A stretch of 64,000 nucleotides of DNA from Hysterangium stoloniferum (Eukaryota > Basidiomycota > Agaricomycetes > Hysterangiales > Hysterangiaceae): positions 372,001 to 436,000 of the forward strand of contig WHVD01000043.1 in assembly GCA_015178975.1 (NCBI GenBank), in the 5' to 3' direction. The position numbers and the translations under genes are program-made. Shown here piece by piece: positions 24,400-36,629 of this stretch. The stretch's first letter is position 1; each line of letters starts with the position of its first letter. A model generated the notes under the pieces. It did no database searches. It was not told the DNA's origin and saw nothing but the letters and a program-made list of their open reading frames with translations.

Positions 24400-24960
24400 G
24401 AATTATAGGCACAATTTGTTTATACGAACTCCGATGGACTTAACTGATGGATTGGGTATTGCTCGAGCCGCACAATATGGAAGAAGGGAAACGAGCTTGG
24501 CGATGGTATCGAGGGTGCACACTATGGTACACGCAGATTCTGGCTCGGAAGATTTAGTTATCAGCGCCCGAGTAACCACCATTATTATCGCGGCAGAATG
24601 TGTTTAAATACGCGTGTCTCTAACACGTACTCAGGTAGTAGAAGACCCTCGCAATCACGCAGGGAGCTATATTCTCATGTCGCTACGTATATAAACACTA
24701 AGAACAATAGAAGACTATATGGGGAAGGCAATGGAAAAAAAAAAGGGGGAATAATGGAAAAATAGGGGAAGGGAACAAAGGAACATGAGCTTGGATGATG
24801 CTCGAAATCCAACAGAATGCAAGAACGGGTAATTGGGCTCGCTTCCATTCATAGGTAGATGTAAGACGGAGCTGTAATGCAAAACAATGTGGACGTACCT
24901 TACGATGGATCCAATGAGCGAAGAAACCCACATTCAGCTGGTAGATGTATTGCAATTAAG
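24400..24960 (-). pseudogene. Array-family exon 4 tail to mid exon 5, interrupted by a solo LTR
   Basis: On the minus strand the fragment runs from the SLIGSIVR exon-4 tail and intron 4 to exon 5 (SLDTIAKLVSL-like). It is split at the GAATG target site by the 214-nt LTR at 24601-24814. It is convergent with 24010-24351. Confidence 0.6.
24601..24814. mobile_element. Solo LTR, 214 nt, with GAATG target-site duplication
   Basis: Starts TGTTTAAATACG and ends AATCCAACA, giving a TGTT/AACA terminal inverted repeat. The flanking GAATG is at 24596-24600 and 24815-24819. The empty site is visible at 60.55, 38.31, 7.40 and 0.94 kb. Identical insertions occur at 48044-48258 and 55743-55957, so it inserted once before the 7.7-kb unit was duplicated. 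Confidence 0.85.
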
Positions 24961-25776
24961 GGCCTACGTGTGCTCAATACTTGGGGGCTATCTATGATCC
25001 CTCAAGCAAAGAATCAATTCCATTCGGCCATCCAGGTAATGGTATAGCTTGCTGTATGTAGGTACGACGTGATTCGCAATTATATGTACAATTTGTTAAT
25101 CCAAATTCTGATGGACACGCAAAAATCAAAATATTTCCAAGCCAGACCTCATATACCACATTAAAATCTACAATGAGAACTTTGGACTTACGTCACTCTT
25201 TGTCTGGCTCAGACCTGCACAAAATTCAAGCTGATTGATATGGCAAGGGTGAAGGAAGAAATCACGTTGCTTACCATTAACCCGACTAGACCATCACTTG
25301 CCCTGGGTTTCTCCTCAGTGAAAGTTTTGATAAAATTAAACAGTCGGCGCGCACTCTCACCAGAAAAAGTTTCAGGTTGACACTGCCAACTTGAAAGCCG
25401 CAGCGGGTAAGCATAGCTCTGGACTGCATTTGTATTATTCATGGCAATGCCACTTCTCGAATATCAGAAAAGCCATTTTGCTTTCATCTCTGACGCTCAA
25501 CAACGCCTTGAATACTATATTATGGGGTGACAATTATCAAAACTATTATTAGATGCTGTGCGAGCCTTCAGCGGAAGGCATAAGAAAGTAGCAAGGTAAC
25601 CAAGTCCACTGGTTCCTATATAGTTCAAAGAAGGTGAGGGGATTTCGCTTACGAAGGCAGGGATGACATGCTGTGAATCCTGTGTAAGCAAAGCCACGAG
25701 GCAATAGAACATTCCAACTGACTGCGCCATAAAAGCCTGGCACCCCCTGCTAGTGTAAGTACAACTGCTACGCACA
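24960..25776. other. Upstream block of copy G
   Basis: The conserved upstream sequence ends in the promoter with CCATAAAAGCC about 50 nt before the ATG at 25777. A minus-strand ORF at 25209-25442 (MNNTNAVQ..) is kept in three units but broken in others, so it is probably chance. Confidence 0.5.
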
Positions 25777-27613
25777 AATGTCTGCTTTCAACGAGACAAC
25801 TCTGGGGAATCACGATGAGGCAACGCTTCAGAGCTACCTTGAAGGCGTTGAGGAGCTACCCCAGGTGTATTGAGTTCAGAGCAACGGGACCAGATCATTA
25901 AAACAGGGATGAGAGAGATATTCAGGGAGAAGCTTCGAGAACGATGGGGTTGTAACGAACCCGGCCATGATTTATGTTATCTGGCCCCCGATGACGAGCG
26001 GCACATACAACTATCTGCAAGCTATATTGAGGTCTGGGTTGACGAGTGGGTGAGTAAAGTAAACTGCTATTTCCATGCGATCGGTGTCACATGCGGCACA
26101 TTTCAGTGTCAAGGAGAAGCGACCTGCCATGACCCACCCACTGTTGTTCAGATATCCACCAATATGACATGCAACCTCAGCCCCTATCATGGTCATGGCG
26201 AGGACTGGGGAATGATCTCACGGAGTCTTGTCACATCTTCAAGTATTGAAATTGGCCCCGGGTATTACTGTGGAGTCGGTTTGGATAGGGTCGGGATGAA
26301 AATCCTCCACAGTGCAAAGAAAGCATTTCTGATGGCAAAGCTGACATTATACGGGCAAATAATGAGTCCACTTTCTCGCGACAACGGTGCCTTGAGCAAG
26401 ATTTTACGCAAGCGTCTCACCCTGCCAAGATTAGGAAGACTGATTCAAGAGAGTGTTGATTTAGTGAGGTAGGGATACCTCAGTGTCAATCATTGGATAC
26501 ACTCGAAATATTTACGTCTAACCGTAGACCTACATACCCGCCTCAAATTCGGAGCAGAGCGGGCGAGATTTTGAGTAATTCCTATGCGTCTTCACTTCGC
26601 ATGCAGCAGAGTAGCAATGGCTATACTTCCCGACTTATGCTATCTTTGTCTTCGGCCTTCTATCACTGCCCCGGTGTCCGTTCACCAGCTAGAAATGCGT
26701 CAACTGCGATTACGTCATCACTTTACAACGTTTTAGTCAAGTCACCGCTGCACATCAACTGTGATGAGGTTGCATCAACATTTGTCATACAAATCGCCGG
26801 TTATCGTGATCTCTCAAGCACTTTCGGCCTTTGGCATATCGTGGAAGCGATCTGCCGCGTTCGTCAACTATCTGTAGAGGAGCTTACGGCGATCAGAGGT
26901 TACATTGAATTCTGGTTACAAGCGTGCGTCGCGACCTTACATCATTCCATTTTTCCCACCAAAAGCATAACAGAGAAAGTCACCGGCGACTATCTTCCTA
27001 TTTTGACTCTCCTATACGGCTTCTCGTGTGTTGCATCCACCAAGATACGTGGTTTCGAGATATTGCTGCAGCGGCATTGAGGGTTATATTGGACGACATA
27101 GCGTCATTGACACTTCATCTTGATTTGGAGACATCAAATTTACTGTATTGGAGTATTGACTCCTTGGAAACTTTCTTCAACGACAGCACGCTTCTCACCG
27201 ATCACATCAACGAGCTTAATGTCGTTTATTCGTTCATTGGGCCCATCGTCCGGTACGTTCACCATATTTTACCTACCTGCACCGTCTTACATCCGCTATG
27301 AACCTTTCCTACCAGTCTGATTCTGACGCACCCGATTCCAGACCGGGATCTCCTGTGGTCTGGCGAAGGAATAATCGAGTTGGCTGGGAAGCTGATAGCT
27401 GGATCTTCCGAGCCCGAATCTGCATGTACCACAGTACGCAGCCTGGATGCCATCGCCACGCTCGTTTCTCTTCTTCCGCATTGTGACATCATGCGCAGCT
27501 CGAGCAATGTCCACTCCATCAGTTACGCGCTGCAGGATTTAGATTTGACCACACGTTCCTTCCCTTGTGTGGTCGCCACACCTGCCACTCGTGTGTCGGT
27601 GGAGCCTAATTAG
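25777..27613 (+). pseudogene. Array family copy G, one 13-nt deletion in exon 1
   Basis: The start reads MSAFNETTLGNHDEAT. In exon 1 the codons for the PPLVS motif are damaged by a 13-nt deletion near 25861, which leads to TGA at the next GVLSS position. All later exons are open: CQGEATCHDPP, GPGYYCGVGLDRVG, RPTYPPQIRSRAGEIL, HQDTWFRDIAAAALRV, and exon 5 ending SVEPN. Exon 4 has a 12-nt in-frame deletion (INVH missing). It is the second-least damaged of the broken full copies. Confidence 0.8.
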
Positions 27614-27799
27614 ACCACTATATCACTGTTGGAGGAACATGGTTGCTCTGACAAAGGTCTTGCATGACCCATTGGACACATTCCCCAATCATAATGTCGA
27701 TACATCTCAACCAAACCAGCAGGACCACCATCCCGCTCCCCTTTGATTAATTCAGTTTGCAACCAGATTTGCAAAAATGTATTAAGCTATATAGTTTGA

Positions 27800-28365
27800 G
27801 CCCATGTAAGAGCGCATATAGTCACTTCTTACCATCGCCGCGAACTCTGCAGTTTGTACTCATACTGTACACGCGTTGAATAAGTTTTGGGACACTAGCC
27901 TTGGCCAGACTGACATCCGAATCATGATCAATACTTGTTGTAAATAAGATCTCATTGAATTTCTGAAAACATCTTCCCCATCGCCATTTCGATCCATGTT
28001 TTGTTCAGGCTGATCATACCTTTAGACCAGTGTTCAATCAACAAGATCCACGAGCTTAAAACTGAGAGCCTTCACACCAAGCGAGTCAATCTGTTGCGCG
28101 AATTCCTTAAACTAATTCCCTTCCATTGAAAACCTGACAATATAGCTGCCATAGGTCGATCAAATATAAGAGCGCATACAGTCACCTTTCATCATTGCCG
28201 CGACCTCTGCATGTTGCACGCATTGATCCCATACATGCACTGAATACAGTTGGGGGCACCACTCGTGGTCAGACTGACATTCCATTTATAAATGACAATC
28301 ATTTCAAACAGAACACGTACTTGAGAGTTGGATGAAACTACATAATTTGACAAAATGTAAAAGCG
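27800..28365 (+). repeat. Spacer with two 350-bp modules downstream of copy G
   Basis: Signature blocks near 27805 and 28165, about 360 nt apart. No gene is supported. Confidence 0.6.
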
Positions 28366-28369
28366 AAGA

Positions 28370-28735
28370 TCGTCACTTGTAATGATCGCTGCGAGGTTCC
28401 CTAGACTGGTGTTGGATATATTCCGAGGGCCACCCGTCGCTGAAATCACATGGCATATTTAGCGAGAACAATTTCAATAGAATACCAGTAGGACGTCTCA
28501 AAGAAGGCGGTCTCGCCGTTATTCTCGTCATTTGTTTGGGAGAACAGGAAGCCGGGCCAAACCAATGGACAACACCGTGATGAAGACACTGACACTTCTT
28601 CACATGTCGCAAGCTTTCACCTTGGATCAGAGAAACGTAGCTCGTGGTCATTTCAGGTGGAATCATCTATCAACTAATAGATACCCACAACGACAGTCAG
28701 GTCCTCGAGTGACCTCATTAGGGAAGTACTGACAG
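28370..28735 (+). repeat. Recurring 400-bp spacer module
   Basis: Same module as at 15935 and 20700. It is followed directly by the 3' end of the gene-X remnant. Confidence 0.55.
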
Positions 28736-28781
28736 GACTAGGTTATTTTTCCTTTAAGGCAGTAATGAGAAATGCAGTTAA

Positions 28782-30130
28782 TCAAAATGTCTCGATAGAG
28801 AGAGTAGCTACCGTTCTTGAGAAATGTCCTTGGGAATATATCTTTCGTGGAACAATGGAGTGGCCAGTTGTAATGGAAAGCTTGTAATGTCCATCTATAG
28901 ATGGAGGTAACAATGATGAAGAACTGGGACTGGATGGACCAGAAGGCTCGTCACTGGTGAGGTCAATGACATCGGCGCAGGGAGGGGGGACTACATACAT
29001 ATTGGTAATTTCACTTAATTTCCGAGTTTGACCAACCCAACCTGGATACTGCACCGTCGCAAATGCCTGAAGCTTCCAATCACCCTTGCACCACCGAAAT
29101 TCGGGTGATTTGGTGCATATATTGTTGTTGAAATACTTATGTCTTACTTTCTAACCGGTGGACCTGACTAATTGCTTTTCTCCACGTCCCCATTAGTACT
29201 AAATGGTTTGCACCGTCCTTGCTTCTATGGGCGATAAAGGCAGCCGATATTTATTAATCGTTCTTAGGCCTAGCAAGCTCGCAGACCTTCATCTCACCTC
29301 AGCTTGAACTACAATTTAATCGAAAAGAGTTCCCGCAGAAATTGTGCCGAAACTCGCAAATCACGGACACATATAATATACATATTATCCTTTAAATACC
29401 GCGGCGCATATGTAACTTTTCTGAATATCTAATCCATATATTTGGCAAGGCGTGGGGCTCGAAATATTGGAATCAAACTTTGTATTAAATTAACACGCTA
29501 CAAGCTGGGAAAACTTCAGAATAACTAAACAACAAATGTGTCCAAAGGAAATATAGACCTGTACTCGCAAACGGATTCCGACTCCCCCAACTTTCCGGGT
29601 CTTCTTTCTCCGCATGCAGCGAGTTCCACAATTGCTTCGCATGCTCAGTCATGCACTGATCAGACTGCCTTCCAGTTCCTGAGCCTCCTCATTTGTCAGA
29701 AAACCAAGCTTTTGAAGTCCCGTGCTCGAGGCAATTCTTCATCAAGTTCTGCCAATCGCTTCGCATCCAGAACTTGACATCAGAAACTCTCCTTGACTTC
29801 ATTTTGAAGGTCATAGAGGATCGGCGAGCTTCCCAGATGTTTTAATCTGTGTGGAAGCAACACTGGGTTGACTTTGTACCATAGCGTTTAATGCGACAAC
29901 CAGATCTTTGCATAAAAAATGAAATGAGTGTATATATGCGTCTCAGACAATATCAAAATTTCTCCTTTGTGTATCCAGTTGGCATCCCAGGACATAAACC
30001 TTGGTACACATAGTGTTAAATGCCATATTTCGGGGTTGGAAGAGATCGTATTTGGTAGCTTTCATGAGGATGTCGAAACATGCATGATCAAGGTTCTGAG
30101 TGGAATTGCATAGCAATTGATTAAAATCCG
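28782..30130 (-). pseudogene. Unknown gene X remnant with a SUMO-interaction-like motif
   Basis: On the minus strand the 3' portion is open from about 29054 to 28782 with QYPGWVGQTRKLSEI, then CADVIDLTSDEPSG and a serine-rich tail. VIDLTSDE resembles a SUMO-interaction motif (inference). Further upstream, degraded segments match the second remnant at 42640-43480, where LWNSLHAEKEDPEGWGSWNAF is clearer. Frames shift between the parts, so no complete gene can be built. The family is unrecognised. Confidence 0.5.
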
Positions 30131-30234
30131 AAACAATATCCTAAAGAATATCCAAGACGAATGTAATTAAAGCTCTACTTACTTGCCCAGACCCATTTAG
30201 TTGACTAGAGTTCCCAATTGTTATTTGTGACCAC

Positions 30235-30395
30235 TGCGCCTGGTTTGGTTGAGAAAAGATTGAGGGAAGCAATATGGCGATGAATGTGGATTATAGGTTG
30301 ACATGGTGGTACGAAGAAACGGGACTGCATTAGAGCATGTCTGGCGAGACACACGGACCGATCACAGGACCACCTCAACGCGATGTTCTTTTTTA
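30235..30395 (-). mobile_element. LINE fragment
   Basis: About 150 nt matching 11849-12000 of the LINE tail, including the segment with the CATGTCTGGCGAG landmark. It has no A-tail of its own, so it arrived with a segmental duplication or was deleted later. Confidence 0.6.
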
Positions 30396-30545
30396 ATCTG
30401 TCTGTTCTGTAAAATTATTCATTGGTAATCCGGCGAATTCCAGCTGTGCTCAGAACGGCCGATCGCCGTTCGTTGGTTCTCGGCAGGCAACGGCTCCCGC
30501 CGGTTGTACCCAGAGCAGCTTTTCACTATATAGAGACCCGTCACC

Positions 30546-31333
30546 TGCGATGACGTCATTGCTTTACAACGTTTTAGTCAAGTCACCGCTGCACACCAAC
30601 TTTGATGAGATTCCATCAACATTTATCATATACATCGCCCGTTATCTAACAGGATGTAGTAATCCCTTTCCTGTTGTCGGTCTCTTGGTTATCGTGGAAG
30701 CGATCTGCCACGTGCGTCAACTATCTGTAGAGAGCTCACGGCGATCATAGGTTACGTTGAATTCTGGCTACAAGCGTGCGTCGCGACCTCACACCATTTT
30801 ATCCTTCCCACCACAACCATAACAGACAAAATTACCCCAATGACTTTACTCGTATGGATATCCTACATAGTCTCTCGTGTGTTGCATCCAAGATGCTTGG
30901 TTTCGAGATATTGCTGCAGCGGTATCGAGGGTTATCTTGAAGGACATAAACATCCATATAACGTCACTGACACCCAATATTTATTTGGGGGCATCACATC
31001 CACTGTATCAGAATATTCACTCCTTGAAAACCTTCTTCAAGGACAGCACGCTTCTCACTGATCACATCAACCAGCTGAATTCTTTGTTCTATGAGCCTAT
31101 TGTAAGGTACATTCACAATATTTTACCTTATAGCACTGTCTTACATGCACCCATGCAACTGTCCAACCATTCTGATTCTGATGGAAGCGAGTCCAAATTA
31201 CCTGCTCTTGCATTCTGCCGAGATAGTCATGGGGGTTACTCTCAAGCTGATGGCTGGATCTTCCAAGCCTGAATCTACATGCACCACAGTGTGCAGCCTT
31301 GATCCCATGGCCAGGCTCATTTCTCTTCGATAA
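30546..31333 (+). pseudogene. Array family copy H, 3' part only
   Basis: A sister of copy D without the Copia insertion. It begins in exon 3 (SLLYNVLVKSPLH) and has a one-base loss in VEELT near 30733. It continues through exon 4 (CCIQDAWFRDIAAAV, then DHINQLN) and exon 5 (KLMAGSSKPESTC), and ends near 31333 where the similarity stops. It has no promoter or start. Confidence 0.7.
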
Positions 31334-31429
31334 TGCCCACAGATCTCAACCAAATTAGGAGGAACCCAATAGTGTCACCCACTATTCAACTCACTTTGCA
31401 GCCAGGGTTGCAAGCTATATGATTTGAGC

Positions 31430-32600
31430 ATATGTAAGAACACACTTAGTCATTTTGTATTATTGCCAACCAGCTCTGCAGTTGTCCCCATAAATGTATT
31501 GAACACATTTGGCTTTGCCTAGACTAATACACCAGTGAAAGGTGTGGCGACTACGCACAGGAAGGAACGGGTGACGACAATTAACGTGCAAGAGGCCCAC
31601 GGATCTTGTCGATGCCCTCTTTAATATTGGCGTTAATCAAGTACCTGTTTCGCTACTACTCGACATAAAATCAGTTGAACATGACAATTGGCGGAATGTA
31701 CCCCAGTCAGTATAAATGCAAGGAGTAAAGGAAATGTCGGGATAGTAAATAAAATAAATTCGTGGTGTGTAGTGTGACGCTAGCAAGCGAAACATTGAAA
31801 CACAGTAACTGAGATTTCTCGTGGATTGCCTGCTCCATGCGGCGGGCCGTGGGTGGTCTTCAGCTCTTAGTTGATATGTTGTTCCACCTGAAATGAACCA
31901 CGAGCTACGTTTCTCTTATCCAAGGTGAAAGATCGCGACATATGAAGAAGTGTCGGTGTCTTGATCATGGAGTTGTCCACTGGGTTGGCCCGGCTTCCTG
32001 TTCTCCCAAACAAATGGCAGGAGAATAGCGAGGCGGACCACCTTCTTTGATACGTCCTAGTATATATGCGATGTGATTTCAGCGAGTAGTCCTCGGAATA
32101 TATATTCTACACCAGTCTAGAAGATCTCGCAGCGATTATTACAACTGACCATGGCTGCTTGAAATTGTGTCAAATTATGTCGCTTCATACGACTCATAAG
32201 TCCGTGTTCTATTTGAAATGATTGTAATTTATTACTATGATGTCAGTCTAGCCACGGGTGGTGCCCACAAGTGTGTTCAATGCATGTATGGCATCAACGC
32301 GTGGAACATGCAGAGCTCGTGGCGGTGGTGAAAAGTGACTGTATGCGCTCTCAGCTTTGCTCGACCTATGTAGCTGTATTGTGAAGTTTTCAATGGAAGA
32401 GGATTGGTTTAAATAATTTGCCCAACACAGTGACTCACACGGTATGAAGGCCCTCGGTTTTAAGATCATGGATCTTGTCGATCGAACACTCGCCTGAAGG
32501 TATGAGCCTGAACGAAAAATGGATCGACTGGCGACGAGGGAGGGCATTTTCAGACATCTAGTGATATCTTAATTTAAAACAAGTATCGTTCATGATTCGG
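31430..32600. repeat. Mixed spacer: modules in both orientations
   Basis: 31433-31520 is a plus-strand 350-bp module start. 31850-32120 is the 400-bp module inverted, and 32230-32560 is a 350-bp module inverted (signature complement near 32335). The mixture implies local inversions between copies. No gene is supported. Confidence 0.5.
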
Positions 32601-32604
32601 ATGT

Positions 32605-32884
32605 TAGGTAGTGTCGACGATTCGAACTATGTCTCCGTTTTCCGGAATGTAAAGCATGGAAGAAAACTATGAGGCTTCTAGGCCGTGTCATCAAACACAA
32701 TGTTGGTGAGTTGGTCACCGGAATGGTGCTAGCCAAGGAGACACTGCCAGATGTGAATTTCAACATTGGAAAGGACTCACAGTGCTTCACAATTGTTAAT
32801 CTACCTTGCCATCGTCGAATCGAATGGCCACAGAAATTGATGAAGAGTGTGAGGTTGGGGCGAACGGTTCACTCCGCAGGATAG
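32605..32884 (+). pseudogene. Array-family exon 5 second half with C-terminal extension
   Basis: Readable from RLLGRVIKHN through GELVTGMVLAKETLPDVNF and IGKDSQCFTIVNL to LGRTVHSAG and a stop. It is the counterpart of 16470-16800, which carries more lesions. Confidence 0.6.
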
Positions 32885-32929
32885 ACAATAATATGACTAG
32901 TTGTACTTAATTATGACGGATTATGAATT

Positions 32930-33555
32930 ATAGGCACAATTTTTTTATGAAAACTGCATTTGACTTCTCTCAAATTATCAAACTTGGTTTCTTCTCATTG
33001 AAAGTCTTGAGATAGAATTCAACATGAAGCCCATAAATACGCTAGCTGTAACAGGCACTGAAGCAGCAAACCACTCAGCGTCACTCTGGATAGCATCCAC
33101 TCCATTTATGATATATGATATCCCAGAATGTAACCTTCCAAATGACAGAAAAGAGATCGGAAAAGATGGAAGGCCCTGACATCTGGTACTCAAGAATTCT
33201 GCAATTACTACATTATGCAATGATGAAATAATTAGGGTTACTCTGCCCCTCATATCTGGATCTCTCACCCCCAGACCCACGCCACAGTGTGCAGCTTCAA
33301 AGCCATCACCATTCTCGGTCTCTCCTTATACATTGGGACGCGGTCCGTGCCTTAATTAACGAAGGATCCATGATTGACGATGAAGGCCTTATTGGTGCTG
33401 TTCCTAGACCGGATAACTTTCCATTTGTCTGAGTGAGGTGACAGTACTCGTTGTAAACGGATAAGGACTAAACAAATATAAATAGACCTTATATAAAAAT
33501 ATGCGGTGAATTCCCAACCGCAGCGACCCGAGCCCTAATGCTCGTGATCCCTCGC
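32930..33555. other. Upstream region of copy I, distal part
   Basis: Matches 16.85-17.45 kb. No supported gene or RNA. Confidence 0.45.
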
Positions 33556-34195
33556 TAACCCAAATCCCAGAAAAGTCAACAGGTCTAGTTATCACTGCCA
33601 ATTCCCCCATATAAGACTAGCTGTAAGTAAGTGTTTCCTGACACGGGATTGTAGTTAGAATCTGTTAATACATACCTGGATGGATTCGTCACAATCAAGG
33701 ATGTGGCGAGGGCAAATAAAGAAATCCGGTTGCTTACCATTAGCGCGACTAGGCCATCACTTATCCTGTGTTCCTCCTTGGTAAAAGTTTATAAAATTAA
33801 ACAGGAAGTGTGCAATCTGTCCGGACAACGCCTGAGGCCGGCAGCGCCAACTTGAACGTAGCAACCGGTGGGCACTAACCCAAATCCCAGAAAGTCAACA
33901 GGTCTAGTTATCACCGCCAATTCCCCCATATAAGACTAGCTGTAAGTAAGTGTTTCCTGACACGGGATTGTAGTTAGAATCTGTTAATACATACCTGGAT
34001 GGATTCGTCACAATCAAGGATGTGGCGAGGGCAAATAAAGAAATCCGGTTGCTTACCATTAGCGCGACTAGGCCATCACTTATCCTGTGTTCCTCCTTGG
34101 TAAAAGTCTATAAAATTAAACAGGAAGTGTGCAATCTGTCCGGACAACGCCTGAGGCCGGCAGCGCCAACTTGAACGTAGCAACCGGTGGGCATC
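33556..34195 (+). repeat. Tandem duplication of a 320-bp upstream segment
   Basis: Copy 1 is 33556-33875 and copy 2 is 33876-34195. Both run from TAACCCAAATCCCAG to AGCAACCGGTGGGCA. They differ by only a few bases, including one A in a run. The homologous region before copy E (17.45-17.77 kb) has a single copy, so this happened after the D-E/H-I duplication. Confidence 0.85.
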
Positions 34196-34557
34196 GCTCT
34201 GGACTAAATTGATATTATACAGGGCAATGTCACTTCTCGATCTCAGAAAAGCGGTTTTGCTTTCAACTTTGACGCTCAAGAAATACTATACTATGAAGTG
34301 ACAATGGACTAAACTTTTATTAGATACTATGTGAGCCTTCAGTGAAACGAGAAAGTAGCAAGGTAACCTCGTTGCACTGGAGCCTATAAGGTTCAAGGAA
34401 GGTGAGGGAACCTTGTGTGCGAAGGCAGGAATGAAACACTGTGTATCCGGTGTGAGCACGGCCGTGAGGCTGTACCTTGGTGGAATTAACTCTCCAAGTG
34501 ATGGCGGCATAAAAGCGAGGTACCCCCTTCTGGTGTAAGTAGGACTGCTACCCACCA

Positions 34558-36432
34558 ATGTCTACTTCCAACGAGACGACTCTGGGGTGTCACAATTCGG
34601 CAACGACTGGGAGCTGCTTTGAAGACATCGAGGAGCTGCCACCCTTAGTTTCCCCCGGGATATTGAGCTCAGAGCAACGGGACCAGATCATTAAGACGGG
34701 GATGAGAGAGATATTCAGGGAGAAGCTCCGAGAACGATGGGTTTGTAACGAACCCGACCATGATCTATGTTATCGGCCCCCTGATGACGAACAACACATA
34801 CAACTTTCTGCAAGCCATATAGAGGTCTGGGTTGACGAGTGGGTGAGTAAAGTAAAATGCTATATTCATGTGATCTGTGTCACATGCGGCACATTTCAGT
34901 GTCAAGGAGAAACGACCTACCATGACCCACCCACTTTTGTCCAGATATCCACCAATACGACATCCAACCTCAGCCCGTATCATAGTCATTCCGAGGACTG
35001 GGGAATGATCTCACAGGGTCTTGTGACATCTTCAAGTATTGAAATTGGCTCCGGGTATTACTGTGGAGTCGGTTTGGAAAGGGTTGGGATCAAAGTCCTT
35101 CACAGTGCAAAGAAAGCTTCGCTGATCGCAAAGCTGACAATATCCGGGAAAATAATGAGTCAATTGTCTCAAGACAACGGTGCCTTGAGCAAGATTCTAC
35201 ACAAGCATCTCACCCTGCCAAGATTGGGAAGACTAGTTCAATAGACTGTTGATTTAATGAGGTAGGGATACCTCAGCGTCAGCCATTGGATACACTCGAA
35301 ATACTTATATCTGAGTCATAGACCTACATACCCGCCTCAAATTCGGAGAAGAGCGAGCAATGTGTTAAATTATTTCCAGGTCTCTTCATTTCACATGCAG
35401 CAGAGTAGCAAAGGCCATACTTCCCAACTTATGCTATCTTTGGCTTCAGCCTTTAGATGGTGTCCCGGCGTCCTTTGGTCAGAAAGAGACGCGGCAACTG
35501 CTATTACGTCGTTACTTTATAACGTTTTAGTCAAGTCACCGCTGCACACCAACTTTGAAGAGGTTGCATCAACATTTATCATGCATATCGCCCGTTATCT
35601 ATCAGAATTTCATGATTCCTGGACCATTAGGGGCCTTGTGTATATCGTGAAAGCGATCTGCCGCGTGCGTCAACTATCTGTAGAGGAGCTCACGGTGATC
35701 AGAGGTTACTTTGAATTTTGGTTACAAGCGTGCGTCGCGACCTCACATCATTTCATCTCTCCCACCAAAGGCATAACAGACAAAGTCACTGGCGACTAAT
35801 TTCCTTATCTGAACACCTTATACGGCTTCTCGTGTGTTGCATCCACCAAGATACATGGTTTGGAGATTTTGCTGCAGCGGCATTGAGGGTTGTATTGGAC
35901 GACATAAACGTGCATATAACCTCATTGACACTTCATCTTGATTTGGAGACACCATATTTATTGTGGGGGAGTATTTACTCCTTGCAAACTTTCTTCAGCG
36001 ACGGCACGCTTCTCACCGATCACATCAACGAGCTGAATGTGGTTTCTTCGCTCATTGGGCCCATCGTACGGTACGTTCACAAGATTTTACCTACCTGCAC
36101 CGTCTTACACCCGCCTATCAAACTTTCCTACCAGTCTGATTCTGACGCACACGGGTCCTAATTGGGATCTCCTGGCGTCTGGCGAAAGAATAATCGAATT
36201 GACTATGAAGCTGATAACCGGATCTTCCGAACCCGAACCTGTGTGTACCACAGTGCGCAGCCTCGATACCATCCCCATGCTCATTTCTCTCCTTACATAT
36301 TGTGACATAATCCGCGACTCGACCAATGACCAATCCATCAGTTACTGGCTTGAGCGTTTAGATTTCACCGCGCGTTCTTTCCTTTGCGTGGTCGCCACAC
36401 CTACCACCCGTGTGTCGGTGGGGTCTAATTAG
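34558..36432 (+). pseudogene. Array family copy I, one nonsense codon
   Basis: Exon model: 34558-34842, 34900-35261, 35322-35729, 35780-36070 and 36135-36432 (1644 nt, phase intact). The only disabling change I see is TAG at 35242-35244 in exon 2, where copy E has GAG. It belongs to the MSTSNE subgroup with E. The core promoter (GCATAAAAGCG) is intact. If the stop is read through or is a sequencing error, the product would be about 547 aa; otherwise the protein ends after about 210 residues. Confidence 0.8.
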
Positions 36433-36629
36433 ACCCCCATATATTAGTGTTGGAGGAGCATAGTTGCCCTGACAAAGGTCTAGCACCATCAATTGGATCC
36501 ACTTCCTAATCAGTTCTCTTCAATTATGCCGACACATCTCAACCCAGCCAGGAGGCGTACAATCCCGTCCCCCTTTAATCAATTCACTTTGCACCCAGAT
36601 TTGAAAAAATGTATCAAGATGTATAGTTT

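Larger units (their letters stand above)
18089..25776 (+). repeat. Tandem segmental unit 1 (about 7.7 kb)
   Basis: Order: full gene E, spacer, Copia RT fragment (minus), chimeric 3' gene F, spacer, split paralogue with solo LTR, upstream block. The same order and nearly the same length recur at 49219-56916, and with about 1.9 kb extra at 39579-49218. It was therefore duplicated as a block. Confidence 0.75.

Noticed and set aside
25209..25442. Minus-strand ORF beginning MNNTNAVQ in the upstream block
   Set aside because: Open in some units, but shifted or stopped in the homologous blocks of B, E and I; no conserved protein pattern.
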